60,071 nucleotides of DNA from CAZFDT01 sp964518335 (GTDB taxonomy: Bacteria; Planctomycetota; Phycisphaerae; Phycisphaerales; Phycisphaeraceae): positions 1 through 60,071 of the forward strand of contig CAZFDT010000027.1 in assembly GCA_964518335.1 (NCBI GenBank), read 5' to 3'. A program made the translations under genes and the position numbers. Under the pieces are notes generated by a model. The model did no database searches, was not told the DNA's origin, and worked only from the letters and a program-made list of their open reading frames with translations. This document shows positions 17,499-25,102 of the stretch, piece after piece (within the stretch, counting starts at the first letter, position 1; each line of letters opens with the position of its first letter).

Positions 17499-18035
17499 AT
17501 GACGCTCACGCCCGTCATGCAGAAGTTCATCCTTCACTGGGGCGAGATGGGCACGCGCTGGGGGATCAACCGAACGGTCGCCCAGATCCATGCCCTGCTT
17601 TACATCAGTCCCAAGCCGCTCACCGCCGAGGACATCGCCCAAACCCTCGACGTGGCCCGGTCCAACGTCAGCACCTCCCTCCGCGAGCTGCAGAACTGGG
17701 GCATCGTCAAGGTCGTCCACGTCCTGGGCGACCGGCGGGACCATTACGAGTCGCTCAAGGACGTGTGGCAGATGTTCCAGATCATCCTCGACGAGCGTAA
17801 GAAGCGGGAGATCGACCCGACGCTCGACGTGCTGCGCGACTGCGTCGATCAGGTCGCCCGGCTGCCCGAGACCGAGCCCGAGGGCGCCCACGCCAAGCTC
17901 GCCAACCTGCTGGAGTTTCTCGAGGCCAGCTCGACGTGGTACACCCAGATCCGCAAGCTGCCGGCGGGCAAAGCGTTCAAAGTCATGCGCATGGGCAAGA
18001 AACTGCGTAAAGCCCTGGCGGAAGCGGCGTTCTGA
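17499..18035 (+). CDS. GbsR/MarR-family transcriptional regulator
   Basis: A 178-aa winged-helix regulator. The N-terminal HWGEMGTRWGINRTVAQIHALLYI is the GbsR-subfamily signature. A recognition helix DVARSNVSTSLRELQNWGIV and a wing VLGDRRDHY follow, then a helical dimerisation region to the end. The ATG at 17499 has AAAGGA at 9 nt; an in-frame TTG lies at 17493. Flanking palindromes at its own promoter and before the next gene suggest it represses both itself and the downstream genes. GbsR relatives sense osmotic or choline signals, but the inducer here is unknown. Confidence 0.88.
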   Translation: MTLTPVMQKFILHWGEMGTRWGINRTVAQIHALLYISPKPLTAEDIAQTLDVARSNVSTSLRELQNWGIVKVVHVLGDRRDHYESLKDVWQMFQIILDERKKREIDPTLDVLRDCVDQVARLPETEPEGAHAKLANLLEFLEASSTWYTQIRKLPAGKAFKVMRMGKKLRKALAEAAF

Positions 18036-18075
18036 CCCGCCCGCGGCGACCAGGGCGCCGCAATCGGAGTCGCTG

Positions 18076-18095
18076 ATTTCAGTTGTGACTGAAAT
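18076..18095. promoter_or_regulatory. Operator 2: ATTTCAGT n4 ACTGAAAT palindrome
   Basis: A perfect 8-bp inverted repeat with a 4-bp spacer lies 57 bp upstream of the membrane-protein gene. Its core is identical in arms and spacing to operator 1. No -35/-10 pair of comparable quality is visible here, so the site may act on an unrecognised promoter or modulate read-through from the regulator gene. Confidence 0.68.
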
Positions 18096-18152
18096 GACAA
18101 AAAACTTTGTGCGGCCCGGCCCGGACCGGCCCATGCGAAAGGAGCCTTACCG

Positions 18153-18587
18153 ATGTACGCCACCCTCGTCGCCTACGTGACTTATCTCATCGTCAGCATC
18201 GTGCTGACCGTCTGGGTCGCCCGGACGCTGTTCCGCAACGGGCGCGTCTTCCTCGTGGACACGTTCCACGGCAACGAGACGCTCGCCGACAGCGTCAATC
18301 ACCTGCTGGTGGTGGGGTTCTACCTCATCAACCTGGGCTTTGTGACCTATGCCCTGCGTTTTGGCGCCAAGCCGCAGGACCCGGTCGCCACGATCGAGTA
18401 CCTGAGCATGAAGCTGGGCCTGGTGATGCTGGTGCTGGGCGTGATGCACATGGTGAACATCAAGGTGTTCAGCTCGATGCGGTCGCGGGCGCTGAGCAGT
18501 CGGGGCCTGCCGACGTACGCGGCGCCGCGCGCTGCGGCGAGCGAGCTGGTCGCCAAGGGTCACAGCCTGGGCAACACCCCGGCGTGA
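18153..18587 (+). CDS. Small integral membrane protein of unknown function
   Basis: A 144-aa protein with three predicted membrane helices (about residues 4-24, 47-67 and 85-108) and a cytoplasmic tail rich in Ser/Ala. Phe-His-Gly-Asn-Glu between helices 1 and 2 and SVNHLLVVGFYLINLGFV in helix 2 are distinctive. The ribosome-binding site AAAGGAG is strong. It sits 57 bp downstream of operator 2, pointing to control by the adjacent GbsR-type regulator. I do not recognise a named family with certainty. Confidence 0.8.
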   Translation: MYATLVAYVTYLIVSIVLTVWVARTLFRNGRVFLVDTFHGNETLADSVNHLLVVGFYLINLGFVTYALRFGAKPQDPVATIEYLSMKLGLVMLVLGVMHMVNIKVFSSMRSRALSSRGLPTYAAPRAAASELVAKGHSLGNTPA

Positions 18588-18607
18588 GCGGTCGCAGGAG
18601 ACTGGCG

Positions 18608-19426
18608 ATGATCGTCAACCTGGTCGGACGGATGAGCGAGTGCGTGATGCTGGCGTACCGGACGCCCGCCGAGTCGGTGCGGGCGTTGGTGCCGCCGGGT
18701 CTGGAGCTGATGACGCGCGGGCCGTGGGCGTACTGGAGCGTGCTGGCCTGTCGGGTCGAGGGGATGGCGCTGGCGGGGCTGCCGGGGACGGGCTGGACGT
18801 TTCACGGCCTGGCGTACCGGCTGCACGTGCAGGCGATGACCGATCGCATCGACGTGCTGACGGGGGTGTACGTCGTGCGTAGCGAATCGGACTCGAGGCT
18901 GATCGCGGCCATGGGCAACGTCCTGGCGGACCTGCGGCTGCACCCGTCGGCGATGACGGTCAGAAGCGAGGCGGACTGCGTCGTGGTGACCAGCGAGTCG
19001 TCCGGTCAATCGCCGGCGCGACTGGTGATCGCCGATCGCCCCTCGCCCCCGGAATCATCCCCGGTGGAATCGAGTTTTCCGTTGCCGTGGCGCGCGGAGG
19101 CGTGGCTGGCGTATCCGACGCGGTCGCTGTCGGTGCAGGGTCGCGACGTGCGGTGCGTGGAGGTGTATCGTGAGGCGGAGTCGTGCGTAGCGCGGCCGGT
19201 GACGGTGGTGGAGGCGGCGCTGCCGTACCTGGCGTCGCTGGGCCAGAGGGAGTTGGCGTTGGAGCTGGCGGTGCGTTTGCCGCCGGGCCGGGAGCGATGG
19301 CGGATCGGGTCGTTGCGTCGGCTGCTGCAGCCGGGGGTGCGTGGGGTGATGGACGGTCGGGGCGAGGTGCGGCGACGGCGTGGGGCGGTGGTGATACCAT
19401 CACGGCCCGAGCCGGTGAGCGTATGA
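18608..19426 (+). CDS. DUF2071-like protein
   Basis: A 272-aa soluble protein. The N-terminal pattern (CVMLAYRTPAESVRALVPPGLEL, then ACRVEGMALAGLPG and YRLHVQAMTD) resembles DUF2071/YqjF proteins, whose fold is related to acetoacetate decarboxylase. Biochemical role is unknown. The gene starts 20 bp after the membrane-protein gene and its stop overlaps the gmhA start (ATGA), so it bridges the regulator-linked genes and the sugar genes. The last 40 residues are Arg-rich. Confidence 0.6.
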   Translation: MIVNLVGRMSECVMLAYRTPAESVRALVPPGLELMTRGPWAYWSVLACRVEGMALAGLPGTGWTFHGLAYRLHVQAMTDRIDVLTGVYVVRSESDSRLIAAMGNVLADLRLHPSAMTVRSEADCVVVTSESSGQSPARLVIADRPSPPESSPVESSFPLPWRAEAWLAYPTRSLSVQGRDVRCVEVYREAESCVARPVTVVEAALPYLASLGQRELALELAVRLPPGRERWRIGSLRRLLQPGVRGVMDGRGEVRRRRGAVVIPSRPEPVSV

Positions 19427-20019
19427 GCCAATCGCTGGACAATGCGACGAATCGTGACTGGGCCCAGGGCGTGCTGCGTGAGGGTGCACAGCTGCGTCTG
19501 AAGCTGGCCGAGTCGTGCGTGGGTCCGATGCTGCAGTTGTCCGAGCGGATTGGCCAGTGCCTGTCGGAGGGCGGGCGGGTGCTGCTGTTTGGCAACGGGG
19601 GCAGCGCCGCCGATGCGCAGCACATTGCCGGGGAGCTGGTGGGGCGGTTCATGGCCGAGCGGCGCGGGCTGGCGGCGATCGCACTGACCACCGACACGTC
19701 GGCGCTGACGGCGATCGCCAACGACTATGGCTTCGACGCGGTGTTCGCCCGTCAGATCGAAGCGCTGGGCCGGCGTGGCGACGTGGCGATCGGGATCAGC
19801 ACCAGCGGGCACAGCGCCAACGTGGTGCGTGGCATCGAGGCCGCCAGGGCCGCGGGACTGTTCACCGCCGGGCTGCTGGGCGGCGACGGGGGTCGGCTCA
19901 AGTCGCTGTGCGACCTGGCGCTGGTCGTGCCCCACCCCGTCACCGCCCGCGTGCAGGAATGCCACATCACGCTGGGCCACATGATCTGCGAGCTGGTCGA
20001 GCGGGCCTTCGTCCAGTGA
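19423..20019 (+). CDS. gmhA: Phosphoheptose isomerase (SIS domain)
   Basis: A 198-aa SIS-domain isomerase converting sedoheptulose 7-phosphate to D-glycero-heptose 7-phosphate for surface heptose synthesis. Landmarks are LLFGNGGSAADAQHIAGEL, the GISTSGHSANV phosphate-binding Ser/Thr cluster, and the C-terminal QECHITLGHMICELVE with metal-binding Glu/His. The ATG overlaps the preceding TGA by 4 bp and the TGA overlaps the next GTG. No other heptose genes are present, so a related sedoheptulose-phosphate function stays possible. Confidence 0.88.
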   Translation: MSQSLDNATNRDWAQGVLREGAQLRLKLAESCVGPMLQLSERIGQCLSEGGRVLLFGNGGSAADAQHIAGELVGRFMAERRGLAAIALTTDTSALTAIANDYGFDAVFARQIEALGRRGDVAIGISTSGHSANVVRGIEAARAAGLFTAGLLGGDGGRLKSLCDLALVVPHPVTARVQECHITLGHMICELVERAFVQ

Positions 20020-20885
20020 CGCCGATCGATCTGTCCATCATCGTGCCCTGCCGCAACGAGGAAGACGCGGTGGTCGATACGGTGACGGCGTTGCAGCGTG
20101 CGGCCAGCGCCCTCGAGCTGGCGCCCAGGCTGTGGGAAGTCGTCGTCGTGGATGACGCATCGACGGATCGGACGCCGCAGGTGCTGCGTGACGTGGCGGG
20201 GGTGCGGGTGATCCGTCACGAGGCGCAGCGAGGCTACGGCGCGTCGATCAAGTCGGGGCTGCGTCAGGCGCGGGGCGAGTGGGTGGCGATCATCGACGCC
20301 GACGGCACGTACCCCGCCGACCGGCTTGGCGAGCTGCTGCAGTGGACGGGCGAGGCGGACATGGTGGTGGCGGCGCGGCGGCCGCAGGGGACGGCGCGGC
20401 TGGACTATCGCCGGCCGTTCCGGGACCTGTACCGTCGCTACGGGTCGTGGCTGGTCGGCCGCGACGTGCCCGATCTGAACTCGGGCTTCCGCGTGTTCCG
20501 GCGCGATCTGGCGCAGGCGGTGGCGCCTCTGCTGCCCGACGGGTTCAGCCTCACCTCGACGATCACCATTGCGTTCATGCGGCAGGGCCGCGAGGTGCGC
20601 TACGTGCCCATGCCGTATCACCCGCGGGTGGGTCGATCGAAGATCAACCCCTTCATCGACTGGATGCGGTTTGTGCAGTTGATCGTGAGGACGGGCCTGT
20701 ACTTCGCGCCGTGGCGGGTGTTTGGGCCGTTCATCGTGCTGGCGTGGCTGAGCTTTGCCGGGTGCCTGGCCTACGACGGGCTGGCGCTGCGCGACCTGAC
20801 GGACAAGACGCTGCTGTCGCTGGTGGCGGCGGTGGGTCTGACGCTCCTGGCGGTGCTGGCGGACGTGGTGAGCAAGCGCGGGTAG
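20016..20885 (+). CDS. Family 2 glycosyltransferase, dolichyl-phosphate-mannose-synthase-like
   Basis: A 289-aa GT2 enzyme starting at a GTG that overlaps the gmhA stop (GTGA). It has IIVPCRNEE, the VVVDDASTDRT nucleotide-sugar motif, ARGEWVAIIDADGTYP (the metal-binding DxD) and DLNSGFRVFRRDLA acceptor region. Two C-terminal membrane helices follow (about 222-245 and 262-285). It likely transfers a sugar from a nucleotide sugar to a polyprenyl phosphate at the cytoplasmic face of the membrane. Operon position after gmhA suggests a role in envelope glycans. Confidence 0.88.
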   Translation: MTPIDLSIIVPCRNEEDAVVDTVTALQRAASALELAPRLWEVVVVDDASTDRTPQVLRDVAGVRVIRHEAQRGYGASIKSGLRQARGEWVAIIDADGTYPADRLGELLQWTGEADMVVAARRPQGTARLDYRRPFRDLYRRYGSWLVGRDVPDLNSGFRVFRRDLAQAVAPLLPDGFSLTSTITIAFMRQGREVRYVPMPYHPRVGRSKINPFIDWMRFVQLIVRTGLYFAPWRVFGPFIVLAWLSFAGCLAYDGLALRDLTDKTLLSLVAAVGLTLLAVLADVVSKRG

Positions 20886-20901
20886 CCACGATAGCGTGGA
20901 C

Positions 20902-21390
20902 TTATTCACCACACTCCAGACGAGCGTCGCGGATCAGATCGTCGGAGAGGAAGAAGCCCAGTTCAGTTTGGAGCTGTTCGAGCAAGGGTGCGATGGCGGG
21001 GATCAAGCCGTGCTTGCGTGACGCCACGAGCAGGCCGACGACTCCGGTGACGCGCAGGCCGTGGCGACGCGCGATGCTCCGCCCCGCCCGCTCGTCGATC
21101 AGCAGTGGAGCGTTGATCTGTGCTGCCAGGGCGATGGCCTGGGCTTCGCCTGTCTGCAATAGCTGCTGCAGTTGTCTGACCCACGCCATGTCGAGGGGTG
21201 ATTGCACGATGGCGTGTGGGACCTGGGCGATCGTGATGGAGCAAAGGCGTGGGTGGGGTCGCACCAGCTCGTCCCGCACCGCTGGCGGAATCAGCACCAC
21301 CTCGAAGAAGTGCGAAAGCAGGTCCAGCCGATGCAAATGGTGCAGTGCCCGGATGGGAGAGGTATCGCTGACCACCAGCGTCTGCTTCAT
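20902..21390 (-). CDS. DUF3368 PIN-like toxin
   Basis: A 162-aa protein of the DUF3368 branch of PIN-domain nucleases. VVSDTSPIRALHHL carries the first acidic residue; GEAQAIALAAQ holds the central Glu and LLIDERAGRSIARRHGL the later Asp/Glu with the Arg-rich turn typical of this branch. It ends in an Asp/Glu-rich helix. The start overlaps the stop of the preceding antitoxin gene by 4 bp. Expected activity is RNA cleavage when not bound by its partner. Confidence 0.85.
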   Translation of the reverse strand: MKQTLVVSDTSPIRALHHLHRLDLLSHFFEVVLIPPAVRDELVRPHPRLCSITIAQVPHAIVQSPLDMAWVRQLQQLLQTGEAQAIALAAQINAPLLIDERAGRSIARRHGLRVTGVVGLLVASRKHGLIPAIAPLLEQLQTELGFFLSDDLIRDARLECGE

Positions 21391-21659
21391 TCGGAGTTCC
21401 CAGAACTTTTTGGAGGGCGCAGCGTCTCGAACGTTTTCATATCGTTGCGCAAGTCATCGCGTGTGTAGTGATAAAGGGGGATGTTTTGCGCCAGCAGCAC
21501 ATTCTCGAAATCGGACTGGGGGAGGCCGGCCAATCGGGCGGCGGAGAACAGCGAGAGCCGACCCGTTTGGAAGAGGCGGCACGCCAGTGCCAGTACGGCT
21601 TCACGCTCGGTGATGCCGGCCTGCTGCAACACGTCGTCGGGGATCTGAAGCGTCGTCAT
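21387..21659 (-). CDS. UPF0175-family antitoxin
   Basis: A 90-aa protein from the ATG at 21659 (TTLQIPDDVLQQAG). The body matches UPF0175: an Ala-rich helix EREAVLALACRLFQTGRLSLFSAARLAGL and PQSDFENVLLAQNIPLYHYT. Members are the standard partners of DUF3368 toxins and carry a small DNA-binding fold, so the pair is probably autoregulated. In-frame sequence adds 7 residues from an upstream ATG at 21680, but the shorter start fits the family. The pair looks intact. Confidence 0.83.
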   Translation of the reverse strand: MTTLQIPDDVLQQAGITEREAVLALACRLFQTGRLSLFSAARLAGLPQSDFENVLLAQNIPLYHYTRDDLRNDMKTFETLRPPKSSGNSE

Positions 21660-21730
21660 CGTCGGGATCGCCTGCACCAATGATATCCGTCAGGACCCGA
21701 CAAGGCTGCGTGGGCATCCTGATCGTGCCG

Positions 21731-22600
21731 TCAACGTATGGCCAGGAGTTCGACCTCGTATCGCAGCGTCGAGTCGGGTGGGATCAGGGCGCCGACGCCG
21801 CGGTGGCCGTAGGCGAGGGAGGGGGGAATGGTGATGGTGCGTTTTTCGCCGACGCCCATGCCGGCGATGCCTTCGACGAGGCCGGGGATGACGGACGCTT
21901 CGGAGAGGGTGAAGCGGTCGTAGCGGTCGGTGTGGGAGTCGGCGACGAGTGTGCCGTCGGCGAGGTAGCCGCGGTAGTGGACGACGACGGTTTTGTGTCG
22001 AGCGGCGCGGGAGGCGTGGGGCGGGGCCTCGCGGTCGATGGTGACGTGCAGGCCGGCGGGGGTTTCGAACGAGCGTTGGCCGGTGAGGGCGTCCTGGCGG
22101 ATGAGGTGGGCGATCTCGGCGATGTCGGGGGTGTCGTCGGCGCGGGCGGGCGGGGCCACTGCAGCGGGTGCGTCGGCCTGGGGCTCGGCGGCGGGGGGAT
22201 CGACGGGGATGTTGCGCTTGGGCGCGAACTGCTCGGGGGGATCGATCCAGAACTTCCACGCCAGCAGGCCCAGCACGATCACAAGGACGATCAGGGCGAG
22301 GATGACGAGCTTGCCGCGGATGCTGCTGCGTCGTCGGCCGGTGGCGTCGTGGACCTGTCGGGCGGACTCGGCGGCGCCGCTGGTCTTGGCGACGGCGCCC
22401 TTGGCGGCCATGGCGTCGTAGGCCTCCTGCTCGCGCGCCGAGCCTTTGCGGGTCATGGCTGAGTAGTACCCTTGGCCGTCGCTGCGCTGCACGAGGTAGA
22501 AGATGCGGCCTTCCTCGTCGCGGACGGCGCGGCCGATGTCCTGCTCGCGCACCTTGACCGGTCGGCCACTGTAGGGACTGTTGATGACGATCGCGCCCAT
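21731..22600 (-). CDS. Membrane-anchored FKBP-type peptidyl-prolyl isomerase
   Basis: A 289-aa protein. Residues 1-95 are a soluble N-terminal region beginning MGAIVINSPYSGRPVKV; one membrane helix lies at about 96-117 (KLVILALIVLVIVLGLLAW). A Pro/Ala linker leads to a C-terminal FKBP domain (about 185-289) with VVVHYRGYLADGTLVADS, VIPGLVEGIAGMGVGEKRTITIPP and AYGHRGVG. The topology places the isomerase outside the cytoplasm, where it would assist folding of exported proteins. The N-terminal segment before the helix is not a domain I recognise. Confidence 0.88.
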   Translation of the reverse strand: MGAIVINSPYSGRPVKVREQDIGRAVRDEEGRIFYLVQRSDGQGYYSAMTRKGSAREQEAYDAMAAKGAVAKTSGAAESARQVHDATGRRRSSIRGKLVILALIVLVIVLGLLAWKFWIDPPEQFAPKRNIPVDPPAAEPQADAPAAVAPPARADDTPDIAEIAHLIRQDALTGQRSFETPAGLHVTIDREAPPHASRAARHKTVVVHYRGYLADGTLVADSHTDRYDRFTLSEASVIPGLVEGIAGMGVGEKRTITIPPSLAYGHRGVGALIPPDSTLRYEVELLAIR

Positions 22601-22793
22601 GCGACACCTCCCTCGGGGGCGATTGTACCTGATGGCGCGAGTGGCGAGTGGTGGGGGGCGTATATCGGCGCGGTGGATCGTCCACTGGAGTTACACCCTC
22701 AAGCTGCGACGGCGAGGCGGACGATGCATGAACGCGGCAGGCGGAGTCCTGACCAGGCCCCGGAACGGACGCCGACATGTGGAGACCGCGTCC

Positions 22794-22991
22794 ATGAGCA
22801 AGCAGCAGATGATCGAAGCGATCCGCCAGCACAACCGATCGGCGCCGGACACGTTTCTGGTGGCGTTCGAGGAGCGGGCGTTGGAGAGCTATCTGAGGCG
22901 TCTGACGACGGTGCAGGGCCGGCGCGGTCGGGGGAGCGTGTGGGTCCGAGAAGCCGAGACGCCGGCGATCGTGACGCGGGCGATGGTATGA
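22794..22991 (+). CDS. Small planctomycete-type protein
   Basis: A 65-aa protein, MSKQQMIEAIRQHNRSAPDTF onward, largely helical, ending in a basic GRRGRGS stretch and a hydrophobic tail. The phrases QQMIEAIRQHNRSA and FEERALESYLRRL look like those of short uncharacterised proteins that I believe recur in Planctomycetota. A proper terminator follows at 23036, which supports real expression. It is divergent from the FKBP gene with a 193-bp gap. Function unknown. Confidence 0.6.
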   Translation: MSKQQMIEAIRQHNRSAPDTFLVAFEERALESYLRRLTTVQGRRGRGSVWVREAETPAIVTRAMV

Positions 22992-23035
22992 ACCTGCCGT
23001 CGAAGCCCTCCGCATGAGGGAGACGGAAGTCTCGA

Positions 23036-23066
23036 CCGCGGTACGGCTGGCCGTGCCGCGGTTTTT
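23036..23066 (+). terminator. Rho-independent terminator
   Basis: CCGCGGTACGG (23036-23046) pairs with CCGTGCCGCGG (23051-23061) through a 4-nt loop, with one G-U pair, and is followed by TTTTT. It follows the 65-aa gene by 45 bp and isolates it from the LEQRQLL gene. Confidence 0.85.
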
Positions 23067-23144
23067 CGTTGGGCGCGACCGGCGGTTTGCGGTATTCTGT
23101 GGCCTTGTTGTCACCCCGCTGGTGGGCGGGTGAAGGGAGCGACC

Positions 23145-24056
23145 ATGTCCGTGGTGCGTGCGCAGGAACAGGCGTCGTTTGTCGGTCTGGAAGTGCTCGA
23201 GCAGCGGCAACTGCTGGCGGCGACGCCGACGGCGGTCACGACCGTGCGCGAGACCGAGCCCAACGACCGGCAGGTCAGCGCCAACAGCTTCGTGCTGCCC
23301 GACGGCGGGGGCGTGAAGCTGCGCGGCCGGTTCCAGACCGCCAACGACCGCGACCTGTTCACCTTCACCGCCACCACGAGCGGACAGGTGCTGGTGAACC
23401 TGCAGCAGCGCCAGGGCGCCTTCCCGCGCCTGCGCGTCAAGCTCGCCGGGGGCAAGAACGTCTTCCGCATCGAGCCGAACTCGACCGACACGTTCGGCCA
23501 GTTCCGCATCCGCGTGGGCAAGACGTACATCGTGCAGTTCAACCGCAACGAGCCGATCGGCAGCAACAAGTACGAAGCGCAGCTCCGCATCAGCCAGGGC
23601 GGCGCCCGCAGCCGCGACGATCAGACGCGCAACCGCGATCGCCGCACCCGCATCAAGCCCGGCAAGACGCAGTACATCAACGAGCGCGAGATCAACAACT
23701 CCAAGGGCGCCGCCAACGCCTTCTCCTTCCCCACGCTCAACACCGTCACGGTGATCAGCGGCGTGTCGAACAACACCACCGACCGCGACTTCTTCAGCTT
23801 CCGCGCCCTGCGCACCGGGACGATGCGGTTCAGCATCAAGGACCTCAACTCCGCCAAGGCCAGCCGACCGGTTTACCTCAAGGTCGTCTCCAAGTCCGGC
23901 GTGGTCGTCGGCGAGATCGAAACCAACGGCAACGGCAAGGCCAAGCGGTTCGACGGCTTCGTCGATCAGGGCCAGACCTATTTCATCCTCGCCCGCGCCC
24001 GCCAGTTCAACCGCACTTTCTACCAGATCAACACGCGGTTCATCGAGCTGTTCTGA
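23145..24056 (+). CDS. Exported LEQRQLL protein with pre-peptidase-C-like domains
   Basis: A 303-aa protein. Residues 15-25 read LEVLEQRQLLA, an N-terminal motif seen on many large planctomycete exported proteins. Two beta-rich domains resembling bacterial pre-peptidase C-terminal (PPC) domains follow: one from about 38 (ETEPNDRQVSAN ... DRDLFTFTATTSGQVLVNL) and a second from about 185 (INNSKGAANAFSF ... DRDFFSFRALRTGTMRF). Arg content is high. The ATG has a good GAAGGGAG ribosome-binding site. A shorter one-domain relative is encoded at 44265. Probably a surface or secreted binding protein; function unknown. Confidence 0.75.
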   Translation: MSVVRAQEQASFVGLEVLEQRQLLAATPTAVTTVRETEPNDRQVSANSFVLPDGGGVKLRGRFQTANDRDLFTFTATTSGQVLVNLQQRQGAFPRLRVKLAGGKNVFRIEPNSTDTFGQFRIRVGKTYIVQFNRNEPIGSNKYEAQLRISQGGARSRDDQTRNRDRRTRIKPGKTQYINEREINNSKGAANAFSFPTLNTVTVISGVSNNTTDRDFFSFRALRTGTMRFSIKDLNSAKASRPVYLKVVSKSGVVVGEIETNGNGKAKRFDGFVDQGQTYFILARARQFNRTFYQINTRFIELF

Positions 24057-24102
24057 CCGCCCGCCCGCAGCCGCCGGGTGGTCGTGGTACAACATCGCCG
24101 GC

Positions 24103-25098
24103 ATGACCACGCTGGCCGCCTACCTGCACACGCTCGATCCCTTTGCCATCGACTTCGGCGGCGGATGGGGCATCCGCTGGTACGGGCTATCGTACCTGCT
24201 GGGCTTCTTCCTCGGGTATCTGCTCATCCGGCGCGTGGCGCGCGTGGGGGTGAGCACGCTCACGCCCGATCGCGTGGCCGACCTGGTGGTGACGATCGCC
24301 ATCGGCATCGTCGTGGGCGGGCGGCTGGGATACGTGCTGTTCTATCGCATCGACCTGCTGTGGACGTTCACCAGCCACGCGCCGTGGTGGAGCGCCGTGG
24401 CGATCAACGAGGGGGGCATGGCCAGCCACGGGGGCATGATCGGCGGCATCCTCGCGTCGGGATGGTTCGCCTGGCGGCATGGCCATCGCTGGAGCCACCT
24501 GCTGGACCTGTTCGCCTTCGCCGCGCCGCCGGGGCTGTTCTTCGGCCGCGTGGCGAACTTCGTCAACGGCGAGCTGCTGGGTCGGCCGTGCGATGCATCG
24601 CTGCCGTGGGCGGTGAAGTTCCCGCAGGAGTTGAGCGACCCGGCGCTGGCCGAGCGGGCGCTGCTGGCGCTGGCCCGCGCGGGCCTCGAGCCGGTCGGTC
24701 ACGATGCGGTGGGGTGGATGATCGGGCGCATTCAGAGCGGGGATCGGGACGTGATCGCCGTGGTCGAACCGCTGCTGACGCCGCTGCATCCGTCGCAGCT
24801 TTACGCTGCCGTGGGCGAGGGGCTGGTGGTGTTCCTCGTGCTGGCGATCGCGTGGCTGAGGCCGCGCAGGCCGCTGCTGATCGGCTCACTGTTCTGCGTG
24901 ACCTACGCGGCGATGCGCATTGTTGACGAGCGCTTCCGCCAGCCCGACGAGCACCTGGGCATGCAGGCGCTGGACCTGACGCGAGGCCAGTGGCTGAGCC
25001 TGGGCCTGCTGGCGCTGGGGCTCCTGGGCCTCGCGCTGTGGCGGCGCAGCACCGTTCCGCGCATGGGCGGCTGGCTGGCATCGACGCCGCGAGCGTGA
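24103..25098 (+). CDS. lgt: Prolipoprotein diacylglyceryl transferase
   Basis: A 331-aa integral membrane enzyme that transfers diacylglycerol to the lipobox cysteine of prolipoproteins. It shows GIRWYGLSYLLGFFLGY, the GGRLGYVLFY segment, GGMASHGGMIGG and the signature GRVANFVNGELLGR. The HPSQLYAAVGEGLVVF motif precedes the last helices. An extra stretch of about 45 residues (DPALAERALLALARAG onward) separates the signature from the HPSQLY motif, longer than in E. coli Lgt. It converges on the CoA-transferase gene with a 4-bp gap. Confidence 0.95.
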   Translation: MTTLAAYLHTLDPFAIDFGGGWGIRWYGLSYLLGFFLGYLLIRRVARVGVSTLTPDRVADLVVTIAIGIVVGGRLGYVLFYRIDLLWTFTSHAPWWSAVAINEGGMASHGGMIGGILASGWFAWRHGHRWSHLLDLFAFAAPPGLFFGRVANFVNGELLGRPCDASLPWAVKFPQELSDPALAERALLALARAGLEPVGHDAVGWMIGRIQSGDRDVIAVVEPLLTPLHPSQLYAAVGEGLVVFLVLAIAWLRPRRPLLIGSLFCVTYAAMRIVDERFRQPDEHLGMQALDLTRGQWLSLGLLALGLLGLALWRRSTVPRMGGWLASTPRA

Positions 25099-25102
25099 GC
25101 CG

